This document shows positions 25,375-35,221 of a stretch of 64,000 bases of DNA, in pieces. The stretch is from assembly GCF_018917865.1 (NCBI RefSeq), contig NZ_JAHLPM010000006.1:124001-188000 (forward strand), given 5' to 3'. Position 1 is the stretch's first letter, and every line of letters starts with the position of its first letter. The DNA comes from Tissierella simiarum. GTDB lineage: Bacteria; Bacillota; Clostridia; Tissierellales; Tissierellaceae. The notes beneath the pieces are model-generated. The model was not told the DNA's origin. It was given only the letters and a program-made list of their open reading frames with translations, and searched no databases. The position numbers were made by a program, and so were the translations under genes.

Positions 25375-25406
25375 AAAATAAGGACTTATTTTTTAGTCCT
25401 TATTTT
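25375..25406. terminator. Bidirectional terminator
   Basis: AAAATAAGGACT pairs with AGTCCTTATTTT between convergent genes. Confidence 0.85.
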
Positions 25407-25422
25407 CGTATTATATATCATA

Positions 25423-28344
25423 CTATTTTTTTAATGGAACAAGTTTATTAAATATATATTCGTTTTCTTTTATTTTGTTTTCATTACCCAATACACAGCA
25501 GTAATTTTCTTTCATTATATCGTCTAAAAGTTGTGAAAGAGATACGATGTCACTAAGTTTTGTACTTAAAACCTCGTTTCTTTCATTTTGTATGTCATTT
25601 TGACTAATATGACAAATATAGTTTCTTACTGCTATTTGGCTTTCCATATGAGGAGTTGTAGCATAATCTAATTTACTTATAGTTCCTATAATATATTTTG
25701 TTAAATCATCTGTATCTAAATTTAGATTTTTAACATAATCAGCTATACTATCATAAACGTCAATGGTTTCTTTAAGGTTAGGATCACGATATGATAAAGC
25801 TGTTACATTGCCAGACCTTTCAAAACTTATGCCACAACCGTAAGCACCACCTCTTGCTCTGATTCGATTATGAAGATAATCTGCACTCAATATAGTGGAT
25901 AAAACAAGCATATTACCATGATATTTATAACCAAGCGTATTGAAGTTATATCCTTTAGATACATATTGAACATTAGCAGAAGAAAGGATACCTTCATTCA
26001 ATTTCGTTTCAACAAAGTTATAGTATTTAGGCTCAAGTTTCTCTGTGTTAAGTTTTGAAGTAACAAAGTGTAGATTCTCTCTAGTAATATGGAAATCATC
26101 TTTAGCTCCTGTGAAACTTATAATTAGATTATTAATGTTAAATATCATATCATAAACTTTTCTAAGATTAGATAAGATTTCTTCACTATTGTTTTCAAAG
26201 TTATTATTAATATCACAAATAAACCAATAGAAATCTAAGCCTTTAAGAATCTCTTTATATCTTTCTCCTGGAGAAAAATAAGAAGCCGTTCGTTTTGAAG
26301 ATACAAGATGACCCATATCAAATATAGACATTTCTAGTCTTGATTTAGTTCGTTGAATTAATTCTTTAATTCGTTTTTCATCCTCTATTTTTGAAGCTGT
26401 AATTAATTCTGTAACAAGGTTTATAAAAGAAATTGTTTTATCGCCTATAGTTTTTCCTTTAATAATTAGTTTAGGATAATATATCTTATCATTGCCATTT
26501 TCAATATATACTTCTGTAGCTAAATCAATACCCCCAGTGTTTACGTATATTTCATTTGAAAGCTGGGAATAAGACATTGTTTCTGTATCAACTTTTCCTA
26601 TAATTTCTGTAAGAAGATTGACATAAGGAATTAACTCTTCATCAACCATACTTATATCAAATAAGAAATCTACATAAGCGATTTTACTTGTAAAAATATC
26701 ATGATAAAGTATAGTAACCTCTTTATCTTTAATTATTTCTTGAGGAATGACTTTAGCCTTAGGTTCTACGTCGGATATTAGAAGCTTAGGAATAGTAGCT
26801 TTAGCTTCTGGCGTATCAGGAGATAACTGCATTTCTTTAAGTTTGGTATTTTTTTGGATTAATGTTTCAATCTCTTCATCAGTAAGAGAATTTTTATAGT
26901 CAGATAATTTTTTTTCTAATATCTTTCTTTTTTCATCTCCCAAGCCTTTTTTACCCTTCATTATAACTAGGGAACTATGATTATTATTGATAATATGTTC
27001 TTCAATAAATTTTTCGAAATAATTTGTGTCTATTTTTGATCTTAGATTTCTTATAGTTTCTTCATATTGAATATGTGTTGTAGGATGACTATCATATAAC
27101 CAACTATCTAAGCAAGTCTTATTATACATAATACCTTTAGTTGGATACTTAGAGGCTTCCCGTAGGTCATATTCGGCTATATTAATACAAGCTTCAATAA
27201 GTTTTTTATCAATACCTTCTTTAGTCAGTTTCTTAAGAGTTGAAAAAACCACTTCTTTAAATTGTTCCTTTTTATCTAAAGATGTATTTTTAGCAACAAT
27301 ACCAAAACTAGGCTGTATCCCACCACTAGTTATAGCAAGTATATCTTCTCCGATTCCAGCATCTATTAATGATTTTTTAAGAGGTGCTGCAGAGGATTCG
27401 ATCAATAACTGATTGATTATACTCTTCATTAAATAAATTTCTGGATCAGTAGATTCTCCTAGCACAAAGTTTAAGCTTAAATAAGTAGAGTTCTCATCAT
27501 TCTCATCTTTTGAAATCGGATAATAAGTTTCTACTTCTTTCATCTTTTCAAAAGGTTTTTGAATTTCAACATGAGAATCTATATTGATTTTATCAAAATT
27601 TGATAGATAGTTTTTATTTATGAAATCAAGTTGTTTTTCAATATTTCCATTTCCATAAAGATATATGTAACTATTTACAGGATGATAGAAATTTCTATGA
27701 AATTCTAAAAATGCATCGTAAGTAAGTTCAGGAATTACATCTGGATCCCCTCCTGAAGAATATTGATAGCAAGTATCAGGATAAAGGGATTTTGTGATTT
27801 CTTGGTATAGAAGTCTTTCAGGCGATGAATAGGCTCCCTTCATTTCATTATAAACAACACCTTTATACGTAATATCATCATTTTTATCGTATAATTCATA
27901 GTGCCATCCTTCTTGCATAAGGATCTCAGGAATATCGTATATTTTTGGATAAAAAACAGCATCTAAATAAACATCCATTAAATTAAAAAAGTCTTTTTCA
28001 TTTCTACTAGCTATAGGATATATGGTTTTATCAGGAAAAGTCATAGCATTGAGAAAAGTTTTTAAAGAACCTTTAGCCATGTCCATAAAAGGTTCTTTAG
28101 TTAAGTATTTCCTAGAGCCAGATAAAACAGAGTGTTCAATAATATGAGGTACTCCTGTACTATCGGATGGTGGTGTCCTAAATCCTATGGAAAAAACTTT
28201 ATTATCATCGGCATTTTCTAGATGTAATAATCTTGCACCACTTTTTTCATGAATGAATACTCTTGCTATTGATTGTATCTCTTTTATCTCGTATTCTTCT
28301 AATAGATTAAATCCATGATAAATTTTATTAACTTCTAGTTTCAT
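25423..28344 (-). CDS. M16C zinc metallopeptidase (PreP/insulinase-like)
   Basis: A 973-residue two-halved pitrilysin-family peptidase that degrades short unstructured peptides inside the cell. The inverted zinc motif HXXEH is present as HIIEH in GVPHIIEHSVLSG near residue 63, with a downstream Glu in YKGVVYNEMKGAYSSPE as third ligand. The remaining domains match the M16C arrangement, including the C-terminal RIRARGGAYGCG segment. No signal peptide. AAGGAGGAAAAG precedes the ATG. It is transcribed alone, convergent with the transglutaminase gene. Confidence 0.94.
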   Translation of the reverse strand: MKLEVNKIYHGFNLLEEYEIKEIQSIARVFIHEKSGARLLHLENADDNKVFSIGFRTPPSDSTGVPHIIEHSVLSGSRKYLTKEPFMDMAKGSLKTFLNAMTFPDKTIYPIASRNEKDFFNLMDVYLDAVFYPKIYDIPEILMQEGWHYELYDKNDDITYKGVVYNEMKGAYSSPERLLYQEITKSLYPDTCYQYSSGGDPDVIPELTYDAFLEFHRNFYHPVNSYIYLYGNGNIEKQLDFINKNYLSNFDKINIDSHVEIQKPFEKMKEVETYYPISKDENDENSTYLSLNFVLGESTDPEIYLMKSIINQLLIESSAAPLKKSLIDAGIGEDILAITSGGIQPSFGIVAKNTSLDKKEQFKEVVFSTLKKLTKEGIDKKLIEACINIAEYDLREASKYPTKGIMYNKTCLDSWLYDSHPTTHIQYEETIRNLRSKIDTNYFEKFIEEHIINNNHSSLVIMKGKKGLGDEKRKILEKKLSDYKNSLTDEEIETLIQKNTKLKEMQLSPDTPEAKATIPKLLISDVEPKAKVIPQEIIKDKEVTILYHDIFTSKIAYVDFLFDISMVDEELIPYVNLLTEIIGKVDTETMSYSQLSNEIYVNTGGIDLATEVYIENGNDKIYYPKLIIKGKTIGDKTISFINLVTELITASKIEDEKRIKELIQRTKSRLEMSIFDMGHLVSSKRTASYFSPGERYKEILKGLDFYWFICDINNNFENNSEEILSNLRKVYDMIFNINNLIISFTGAKDDFHITRENLHFVTSKLNTEKLEPKYYNFVETKLNEGILSSANVQYVSKGYNFNTLGYKYHGNMLVLSTILSADYLHNRIRARGGAYGCGISFERSGNVTALSYRDPNLKETIDVYDSIADYVKNLNLDTDDLTKYIIGTISKLDYATTPHMESQIAVRNYICHISQNDIQNERNEVLSTKLSDIVSLSQLLDDIMKENYCCVLGNENKIKENEYIFNKLVPLKK

Positions 28345-28483
28345 CTTTTCCTCCTTCTAACAAATATTTGAATAATTTGGAATCTTATTATAAGTTTAAC
28401 ATATCATTTTTTTATGAAAAATTCAATGTTAGAAATCTTTCTTTTGCTTGATAGATAATTTTTAAATTTAGAATATTATTATA

Positions 28484-28534
28484 AAAAGTGTATACTTCCT
28501 TGAGAAACATGGTTACAAGGAAATATACACTTTT
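28484..28534. terminator. Bidirectional terminator
   Basis: AAAAGTGTATA...TTCCTTG pairs with CAAGGAA...TATACACTTTT. It sits at the 3' end of the M56 gene on the minus strand. Confidence 0.8.
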
Positions 28535-28554
28535 AAATTTAGTTTAATATGGGT

Positions 28555-30813
28555 TTATAATTTTGTAGGAAACATCATTAATGCTTTTACTATTTCCTCT
28601 TTATTCTTTATATCCGAAGTAAATTCAGCTTCATAAACAACACCATTTTCCATCCATGTATAACTTGTATATTTTACTTTTCCAATATAAGTATCAAGTT
28701 CATCTTTATATGTTAAAACTTTTATATTGTTTATCATAAGTTCATCTACTTCAATTTTTTTCATTTCTTTAGTGCTACGATCTTTTGTTTCAAAATATCC
28801 TTTTTCTGCTAATATATCGTAGAAGAATCTATTTTTTGTTTGAGAAAAATCTATTTTTCCTGTAAAAGGCTCAGCGTCCTTTAGAGAAAACCTTGTTTCC
28901 ATACATATGCTTTGCTCTGAATGGTTTGACCCTTCTGAATAGGCAAAGTCTGATACCATAGAATAAGTAGGATAAAATCCTTCAGGTAAGGATAAAGGAA
29001 ACTTTGGTTTAAAATCCAATATTTTTTCTGATTCTTTTAAATCTTTATTATCATATATATACAATGAGTTTTTAAAAGCTTTAGATACATACTTCACATT
29101 TTTCGTATCATCAGGATATTTAATTGAAGATATAATTTTTTGTATATTATCTTTAGAAATTTCATTTACATAGGAAGATGAGTCAAAAAGAACACCTGAA
29201 TCATAATATTGAATGCTATACCAAATATCATTATCTTTCCATACAAAGTATTTATCGGTAGTAGATATGGTATGAAGATTCTTTATACTGCTATTGTTAT
29301 TTTTCCAATCAATTGCTATACTATTACCTTTTATATTACCAATATGCATAGGTTCTTCCTTTATTGTACTGTTGCTCTTTATACGATAAATATTAGCAGA
29401 AGATTCTTTATCTTTGGTTATCTCCTTCATTTCTTGTATAATATCTTTTTTAGAAACTATAAAATTAAAGTGATGTTCTTTGTATTGGATGTTTGTCCAA
29501 AAGTCTATACGCAATGTATCATCTTTATCAAGATCTATATCATATAGTTCATATCCTGATGGAATAAAGTCTGGTACTTTAAATTTAAAATCTACAAAAT
29601 CTTTTGCTCTATCTAGGTTGTTAAAGCTTTTAGAAGGATTATCTAATGTAAATTCCTTGTCTTCATTTTCTATAATACTTTGAGGGGATACTTTTTCTGT
29701 ATTGATTTTACCTTCAAGTCCTTTAGCATTTGTTAAAGTTGTAGTTCCTAATACTACAAGAAGCGCAACGGCTACAATAGATGCTCTATATGAGCCTTTC
29801 TTAAACATCTTTATCATTGTAATTCTCCTTTCAATTTGGTTTTTATTCTCATAAAAATGTGTAAACAGTGTTTTCTTAGAATATTTATCTAAAATAATTT
29901 GAGAAAGCTTTATAATAGTCATTCCATAAGGAATAGATTCGTTTTCTCCAAGGATTTCTAATACATAATTATCACATGCCAATTCCCTATCAGTTTTCAT
30001 TTTTTTCATTGCAATCCATACTATAGGATTAAACCAGTGAATAATTATGGCTGTTATTCCAAGTAAATTATAAAATAAATCCCTCCTTTTATAGTGAGCT
30101 AGTTCATGTAAGCATATATGTAGTAGTTGATTATCGTCAATTGTATCTAAAATATTTTGAGGAAGATAAATCTTAGGATTTAAGAGCCCATATATAAAAG
30201 GAGTTTTAAAAGTATTTCCATAATAAATTGGAATGTTTCTATCTATATTTAAATTTTCTTTACATATATTTAAGGCATTTATGGCTCTAGGGAGATTAGA
30301 CTTTTTAAAAAAAACTGCTTTTTTCTTAAATCTTAACAAAATCAATAAAATACAGGTGCATGTAGATAAAAATCCTATTAGCCATATATATGAACATACT
30401 TTTATAATTTGTTGAAGCATATTACTTTCTTTGCCAGAAGATAATGGTTGATTTTTATGCTTTGAAGGATTTTCTTTAAAGTATATGTTCTGATTTACCT
30501 TATTTTGTTTCGTATCATCTAACTCACTAGTATTATCATCTGTTTGTTCTTCATTTAAATATATTGGTTCTAAAGGATTAGATATAGTTAAACTTTTATG
30601 GTTGTTAATAAAAAGATTGAATAGACTAAGATTACTTTCTGGAACAAAAGGCAATAGAAGTCGTATCAATACTAGAAACCATAAAGCATGGTGAAGCCTA
30701 GGGCTAAGTTTGTTGTTAAAAAGCTTTTTAATAAAAAGAACAAGTAATGTAATAACAGATGCTGTTAATGAAGAATATAAAACCCATAAAAAAGTCTTCT
30801 CTAATATGGTCAT
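28555..30813 (-). CDS. BlaR1-like M56 membrane metallopeptidase with DUF4367-like sensor (left duplicate)
   Basis: 752 residues. Membrane helices lie in the first 60 residues and around 135-160, the zinc motif is HELAH in LLHICLHELAHYKRRDLF, and another helix is near 345. The outer C-terminal part lacks the penicillin-binding domain of classical BlaR1. It holds two DUF4367-like modules instead (FKVPDFIPSGYELYDIDLDK and FKPKFPLSLPEGFYPTYSM). The first 370 residues are almost identical to the M56 protein at 31314-33530, and the sensor part is more diverged. Its blaI partner is reduced to a stump, so it may now act on the intact BlaI of the right copy. Confidence 0.88.
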   Translation of the reverse strand: MTILEKTFLWVLYSSLTASVITLLVLFIKKLFNNKLSPRLHHALWFLVLIRLLLPFVPESNLSLFNLFINNHKSLTISNPLEPIYLNEEQTDDNTSELDDTKQNKVNQNIYFKENPSKHKNQPLSSGKESNMLQQIIKVCSYIWLIGFLSTCTCILLILLRFKKKAVFFKKSNLPRAINALNICKENLNIDRNIPIYYGNTFKTPFIYGLLNPKIYLPQNILDTIDDNQLLHICLHELAHYKRRDLFYNLLGITAIIIHWFNPIVWIAMKKMKTDRELACDNYVLEILGENESIPYGMTIIKLSQIILDKYSKKTLFTHFYENKNQIERRITMIKMFKKGSYRASIVAVALLVVLGTTTLTNAKGLEGKINTEKVSPQSIIENEDKEFTLDNPSKSFNNLDRAKDFVDFKFKVPDFIPSGYELYDIDLDKDDTLRIDFWTNIQYKEHHFNFIVSKKDIIQEMKEITKDKESSANIYRIKSNSTIKEEPMHIGNIKGNSIAIDWKNNNSSIKNLHTISTTDKYFVWKDNDIWYSIQYYDSGVLFDSSSYVNEISKDNIQKIISSIKYPDDTKNVKYVSKAFKNSLYIYDNKDLKESEKILDFKPKFPLSLPEGFYPTYSMVSDFAYSEGSNHSEQSICMETRFSLKDAEPFTGKIDFSQTKNRFFYDILAEKGYFETKDRSTKEMKKIEVDELMINNIKVLTYKDELDTYIGKVKYTSYTWMENGVVYEAEFTSDIKNKEEIVKALMMFPTKL

Positions 30814-30818
30814 ATCAA

Positions 30819-30932
30819 CTACTTCCTTTTCTTAGGATTTTTAGATTCATTACTTATAGATTGTTTTTTCTGTTTTAAAATTTCTTCAAGATGTTCTATT
30901 TCTTTTTCATACATTTTAAGAATATTAGCCAT
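30819..30932 (-). pseudogene. Internally deleted blaI-like remnant
   Basis: A 37-codon in-frame ORF, starting MANILKMYEKEIEHLEEIL and ending KNPKKRK. Its last 28 codons match the C terminus of the intact BlaI at 33536-33949 (KEIEHLEEILKQKKQSI), and its first few codons and ribosome site match the N-terminal side. The whole winged-helix domain, about 100 codons, is missing. The spacing to the M56 start is the same as in the intact copy. It cannot bind DNA as BlaI does. Confidence 0.85.
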
Positions 30933-30956
30933 ATAAATTTCCTCCTAGCATTTATC

Positions 30957-30998
30957 GTTTACAGATGTAAACATTAAATATAGTTTACATCTGTAAAT
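30957..30998 (-). promoter_or_regulatory. Paired BlaI-type operators of the left copy
   Basis: GTTTACA-GA-TGTAAAC (30957-30972) and GTTTACA-TC-TGTAAAT (30983-30998), 10 bases apart, overlapping the likely promoter of the minus-strand genes (TTGACA read from 31009 downward). They closely resemble BlaI/MecI boxes (TACA-N2-TGTA). Confidence 0.8.
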
Positions 30999-31083
30999 GA
31001 TATTTGTCAATACTTTTTTAAAGTTATATCTTCTTATATTTAAGGTATTTCTTATAAGAAATTTATTTGAAGACATGGTTTAA

Positions 31084-31293
31084 ATGAGTAAAGAAAAGAA
31101 ATGTGTTAAAATATCAATTATAGGAGCAGAATCCGTAGTTCTAACTACTGATTATGTATTAATTATGAATGGATTAACTACAGATTTAGTATCAGAAGTA
31201 GAGCTATATAACAATGTTGGAACTTTTATTATTATTATAGAGCAGACGTTGTATACATTTGGTAAATGCATACAACATCTCTCATTATACTAG
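31084..31293 (+). pseudogene. Truncated, diverged duplicate of ldh
   Basis: The first 36 codons (MSKEKKCVKISIIGAESVVL...) align with the intact ldh at 34241, including the ATGGTTTAAATGAGTAAAG start context. The NAD-binding glycines of GAGAVGS are changed to GAESVVL, and homology ends after TTDLVSEV. About 290 codons are absent, as is the 140-base promoter segment with the FadR-type operator. It is not functional. A hairpin (31244-31280) at its end probably terminates the M56 gene on the other strand. Confidence 0.85.
31244..31280 (-). terminator. Hairpin at the 3' end of the right-copy M56 gene
   Basis: AGACGTTGTATACATTT pairs with AAATGCATACAACATCT with two mismatches. The T-run on the minus strand is weak. 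Confidence 0.5.
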
Positions 31294-31313
31294 CTTCATT
31301 TTATGAAAAAGAA

Positions 31314-33530
31314 TCAATCAGCTTTAATAAGTGCCCTTACTATTTCTTGTTTGTTATCCATTTTTCCAATAAATTTAGCTGTATATACAATATCTTCTTG
31401 TTTCCATATATAATATTGGTGTAACTCATCAATGTCATCCTCTAAATTAAATTCTGTTTCATACTTAAAGACTTTAATATTATCTATTATCAGTGAATCT
31501 ACTTTAATATTAACTGTCTTGTTTGTATCAGGATGCTTTATTTCAACATACCTTTTTTGTTCTAAGTTGTTATAATAGAATGTATTTTTTGTTTGTTCGA
31601 ATTCTATTGCAGGTATAATATTATCCTGATCTTTTAAATTAAACGTGGTAGTTATCTGAGTACTAGATTTATCTTGTCCTTTATACATAGAAACAGATGT
31701 ATGTGATGAAACAGGAACAAAGTTTCCAGGTAAAGATAATGGAAATTTAGGAACAAACCCTATAATTTTTTCTGCTTTTTTTAAATCCTTTTCGTCATAT
31801 ATGTCTATATGTTCGCTAACAGAATTCTCTGATATATAACTAATATTTTGTATGTCTTTAGGGTATTTTAGTGATGTTATAATTTTACCTAAATCATCTT
31901 CTATATGACTATAATTTAAGTAGGATTTTCCTTTTGAATTCTTAGATTCAAAGCAGTATCTAATACCATACCATACATCTTCATCTTTCCATATAAAATA
32001 TTTATTTATAAATTCAGTACTATCTATATCATCTGTCCACATTTTACTAATTACATGAGAGACATTTACATTAGAAATAGTCATTGGATTTATATCTATA
32101 TTGTGATTAATATTTTTATTATCCTTTTTCGCATCTTTTTTTGCTTTGAAATTTTCTATAATATTTTCTTGAGAAATTAAAAGAATAAAACTACTTTTCT
32201 TGTTTTCATTCCTAAAACTTATATTCACTATATCATCCTTATCAAGAATTACACGATCAAAATTATAACCAACAGGGATAAAATCTGGTACTTTAAATTC
32301 GAAATCTATAAAATCTTTTGCTCTATCCAAGCTATTAAAAAATTTATTGGTAGGACCGTCTAATACAAACTTCTTATCTTTTTTTTCTATAAGACCTTGA
32401 GGGTCTACCTTGTTTGTATTGATTTTAACTTCAGAACCTTTAGCATTTGTTAAAGTTGTAGTTCCTAATATTACAAGAAGTATAACGGCTACAATAGATA
32501 CTCTATATGAGCCTTTCTTAAACATTTTTATCATTGTAATTCTCCTTTCGATTTGATTTTTATTCTCATAAAAATGTGTAAAAAGTATTTTTTTAGAACT
32601 TTTATTTGAAACAATCTGAGAAAGCTTTATAATAGTCATTCCATAAGAAATAGATTCATTTTCTCCAAGGATTTCTAATACATAACTATCACATGCCAAT
32701 TCCCTATCAGCTTTCATTTTTTTCATTGCAATCCATACTACAGGATTAAACCAATGAATCGTTATAGTTGCTATTCCAAGTAAATTATAAAATAAATCTT
32801 TCCTTTTATAGTGAGCTAGTTCATGTAAGCATATATGTAATAGCTGATTATCATCAATTGTATCTAAAATATCTTTAGGAAGATAGATTTTAGGATTTAA
32901 AAGCCCATATATGAAAGGAGTTTTAAAAGTATTTCCACAATAAACTGGGATATTTTTATTTACGTCTAGTCTCTCCTTACATATATTTAAGGTACTTATA
33001 GCTGCAGGATGATTAATATTTTTGAAAAAACCTGCCTTTTTCTTAAATCCTAAGAAAGTCAATAGAATAAAGATACATGCAGATAAAAAGCCTAGTAACC
33101 ATATATATGAATATATCCTTATAATTTTTTGAAGTACATTGTCTTCTTTATCGGAAGATAATGACTGATTTTTATATTTTAAAGGATTTTCTTTGGAGTA
33201 TATGCTCTGATTTACCTTATTTTGATTCATATCATCTAATTCACTGTTATTTTCATCTGTTTGTCCTTGATCTAAATATATTGGTTCTAAAGGGCTAGAT
33301 ATAGTTAAACTTTTATGATTATTAATAGAAAGATTGAATAGACTAAGGTTACTTTCTGGAACAAAAGGCAGTAGAAGTCTTATTAATACTAGAAACCATA
33401 AAGCATGGTGAAGTCTAGGGCTAAGTTTGTTGTTAAAAAGCTTCTTAATAAAAAGAATGAGCAATGTAATAACAGATGCTGTTAATGAGGAATATAAAAC
33501 CCATAAAAAAGTCTTCTCTAATATGGCCAT
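31314..33530 (-). CDS. BlaR1-like M56 membrane metallopeptidase with DUF4367-like sensor (right duplicate)
   Basis: 738 residues with the same architecture as the 28555 protein: N-terminal helices, zinc motif HELAH (LHELAHYKRKDLF), a membrane segment near 345, and two DUF4367-like sensor modules (FKVPDFIPVGYNFDRVILDK; FVPKFPLSLPGNFVPVSSH). It begins six bases after the intact blaI-like gene, so the two form a repressor-sensor operon. By analogy with BlaR1, signal binding outside would activate the protease and inactivate BlaI. There is no penicillin-binding domain, so beta-lactam sensing is not supported. Confidence 0.9.
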   Translation of the reverse strand: MAILEKTFLWVLYSSLTASVITLLILFIKKLFNNKLSPRLHHALWFLVLIRLLLPFVPESNLSLFNLSINNHKSLTISSPLEPIYLDQGQTDENNSELDDMNQNKVNQSIYSKENPLKYKNQSLSSDKEDNVLQKIIRIYSYIWLLGFLSACIFILLTFLGFKKKAGFFKNINHPAAISTLNICKERLDVNKNIPVYCGNTFKTPFIYGLLNPKIYLPKDILDTIDDNQLLHICLHELAHYKRKDLFYNLLGIATITIHWFNPVVWIAMKKMKADRELACDSYVLEILGENESISYGMTIIKLSQIVSNKSSKKILFTHFYENKNQIERRITMIKMFKKGSYRVSIVAVILLVILGTTTLTNAKGSEVKINTNKVDPQGLIEKKDKKFVLDGPTNKFFNSLDRAKDFIDFEFKVPDFIPVGYNFDRVILDKDDIVNISFRNENKKSSFILLISQENIIENFKAKKDAKKDNKNINHNIDINPMTISNVNVSHVISKMWTDDIDSTEFINKYFIWKDEDVWYGIRYCFESKNSKGKSYLNYSHIEDDLGKIITSLKYPKDIQNISYISENSVSEHIDIYDEKDLKKAEKIIGFVPKFPLSLPGNFVPVSSHTSVSMYKGQDKSSTQITTTFNLKDQDNIIPAIEFEQTKNTFYYNNLEQKRYVEIKHPDTNKTVNIKVDSLIIDNIKVFKYETEFNLEDDIDELHQYYIWKQEDIVYTAKFIGKMDNKQEIVRALIKAD

Positions 33531-33535
33531 ATTAA

Positions 33536-33949
33536 CTACTTCCTTTTCTTAGGATTTTCAGATTCATTATTTATAGATTGTTTTTTCTGTTTTAAAATTT
33601 CTTCAAGATGTTCTATTTCTTTTTCAGATAAATTCTCTTCTTCTAGAAATTTTGAAAAAAACATGTCTACAGCCCCATCATAAACTCTTTCAAGAAAAGA
33701 CGTATTTTCTTTTTTTACATATTCATCATAAGAAATTAGAGGATAATAGAGATAGCTTTTTTTTGATTTTTCAAAATCTATGACTTGTTTATTAAGAAGC
33801 CTGTTTATAAAAGTCTTTATGGTTTGACTAGACCAGTCTGTTCTATCTGATAGAGAGTCTATTATTTCGTTAGAGGATAAAGGGCTGGACTTCCACAAAA
33901 GTTTCATAATCTCTAGCTCAGATTCAGATATTTTAGGGATATTATTCAT
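33536..33949 (-). CDS. BlaI/MecI-family repressor
   Basis: 137 residues: the winged-helix DNA-binding domain (ISESELEIMKLLWKSSPLSSNEIIDSL... WSSQTIKTFINRLLNKQVIDFEKSKKSYLYYPLIS), then a dimerisation tail. CTAGGAGGAGAT precedes the ATG on the minus strand. It binds presumably to the TACA-N2-TGTA dyads at 33975-34016 and, after the duplication, also to those at 30957-30998. The sensor protease follows directly. Confidence 0.93.
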   Translation of the reverse strand: MNNIPKISESELEIMKLLWKSSPLSSNEIIDSLSDRTDWSSQTIKTFINRLLNKQVIDFEKSKKSYLYYPLISYDEYVKKENTSFLERVYDGAVDMFFSKFLEEENLSEKEIEHLEEILKQKKQSINNESENPKKRK

Positions 33950-33974
33950 ATAAATCTCCTCCTAGTGATAAATT

Positions 33975-34016
33975 GTTTACAAGCGTAAACGTTAAATATA
34001 GTTTACATTTGTAAAT
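33975..34016 (-). promoter_or_regulatory. Paired BlaI-type operators of the right copy
   Basis: GTTTAC-AAGC-GTAAAC (33975-33990) and GTTTACA-TT-TGTAAAT (34001-34016), with the same layout as the left copy but a few changed bases in the first box. Confidence 0.8.
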
Positions 34017-34142
34017 GATATTTGTCAATACTTCTTCAAAATTATATTTTGCCACATTTAAGTTATTTCTTATAGGAAGTTTTAGTTGATAATAAAATAA
34101 TCATACTAGACATTAATAAAATATTTTGATATTATAAAAGAA

Positions 34143-34157
34143 ACTGGTACGACCAGT
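34143..34157 (+). promoter_or_regulatory. FadR/LldR-type operator in the ldh promoter region
   Basis: ACTGGT-ACG-ACCAGT, a perfect dyad of the TGGT-N3-ACCA type used by FadR-subfamily GntR regulators. It lies about 85 bases before ldh. The FadR-type gene convergent to ldh is the obvious candidate. Confidence 0.75.
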
Positions 34158-34240
34158 ATACCAATGAACCAAAATATTATAATAATAGTCACCTAATTTT
34201 TATTTTTAAAATTTATTATTATTTTGAAAGGATGGTTTAA

Positions 34241-35212
34241 ATGAGTAAAGGAAAGAAATGTGCTAAAATATCAATTATAGGAGCAGGAGCGGTAGGCTCA
34301 ACTACTGCTTATGCATTAATTATGGCAGGGTTAGCTACGGACTTAGTAATAGTAGATGTTAATAAGCTTAAAACTGAAGGAGAAGTATTAGACTTAAGCC
34401 ATGGAGCTGGATTTATAAAACCTGTTAATATAAAAGCAGGAGATTATAAAGATACTAAAGATTCGGATATTGTTGTGATAACTGCAGGAGCTGCGCAAAA
34501 ACCTGGCGAAACAAGAATAGATCTTGTAAATAAAAATATAAAAATATTTGAATCAATAATTCCACAGGTAGTTAAATATAGCCCAAATTCTATTCTATTA
34601 GTAGTTTCTAATCCAGTTGATATATTAAGCTATGTAGCTTATGAGTTATCAGGATTTCCTAAAGAAAGAGTTATTGGATCTGGAACTGTTTTAGATACAT
34701 CAAGACTTAAATATGAAATAAGTAAAAGATTAGGTGTAGATGCAAGAGATGTACAAACTTATATAATGGGGGAACATGGGGATACAGAGTTTGTTTCTTG
34801 GAGTTTAACTAATATACAAGGTATAAAAATAGATCAATATGCTAAAGAAATAAATTGTAGATATGACGATGTGGTTAGAACTGAAATTCATGAAAACGTT
34901 AAGAATGCTGCTTATGAAGTTATAAATAGAAAAGGTGCAACTTTTTATGCTATAGGTTTAGCAGTAAAACGTATTGTTGAAGCTATATTAGGAGATGAAA
35001 AATGTATATTACCAGTATCTACTTTACTCAATGATTATTATGGTATAAATGATATTTATTTAGGAGTTCCAGCTATTGTGGGAAGAAATGGCGTTGAAAA
35101 AGCATTGAAGGTATCTTTAAGTGATGATGAAGTTCAAAAATTAAAGATATCTGCTAATACGTTAGAAGATGTTTTAAATAAATCATTTTTACAAGAAAAA
35201 ATGATAGTATAA
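34241..35212 (+). CDS. ldh: L-lactate dehydrogenase
   Basis: Cytosolic NAD-dependent reduction of pyruvate to L-lactate. It has the nucleotide-binding [17 protein letters not shown] (12-28), the catalytic loop GETRIDLV, the Asp-His pair region ([28 protein letters not shown]) and the usual 323-residue length. GAAAGGATGG precedes the ATG. The upstream region carries a FadR-type operator and, divergently, the blaI operators. The convergent FadR-type gene may be its lactate-responsive repressor. A broken copy lies at 31084. Confidence 0.96.
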   Translation: MSKGKKCAKISIIGAGAVGSTTAYALIMAGLATDLVIVDVNKLKTEGEVLDLSHGAGFIKPVNIKAGDYKDTKDSDIVVITAGAAQKPGETRIDLVNKNIKIFESIIPQVVKYSPNSILLVVSNPVDILSYVAYELSGFPKERVIGSGTVLDTSRLKYEISKRLGVDARDVQTYIMGEHGDTEFVSWSLTNIQGIKIDQYAKEINCRYDDVVRTEIHENVKNAAYEVINRKGATFYAIGLAVKRIVEAILGDEKCILPVSTLLNDYYGINDIYLGVPAIVGRNGVEKALKVSLSDDEVQKLKISANTLEDVLNKSFLQEKMIV

Positions 35213-35221
35213 CCTAATATT

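Noticed and set aside
29209-29547. 112-codon plus-strand ORF inside the left M56 gene
   Set aside because: It is antisense to a duplicated, clearly coding gene and is hydrophobic low-complexity sequence typical of shadows.
31314-33530. Calling the M56 proteins beta-lactam sensors (true BlaR1)
   Set aside because: The C-terminal parts lack the SxxK and KTG penicillin-binding motifs, and there is no beta-lactamase or PBP gene nearby.
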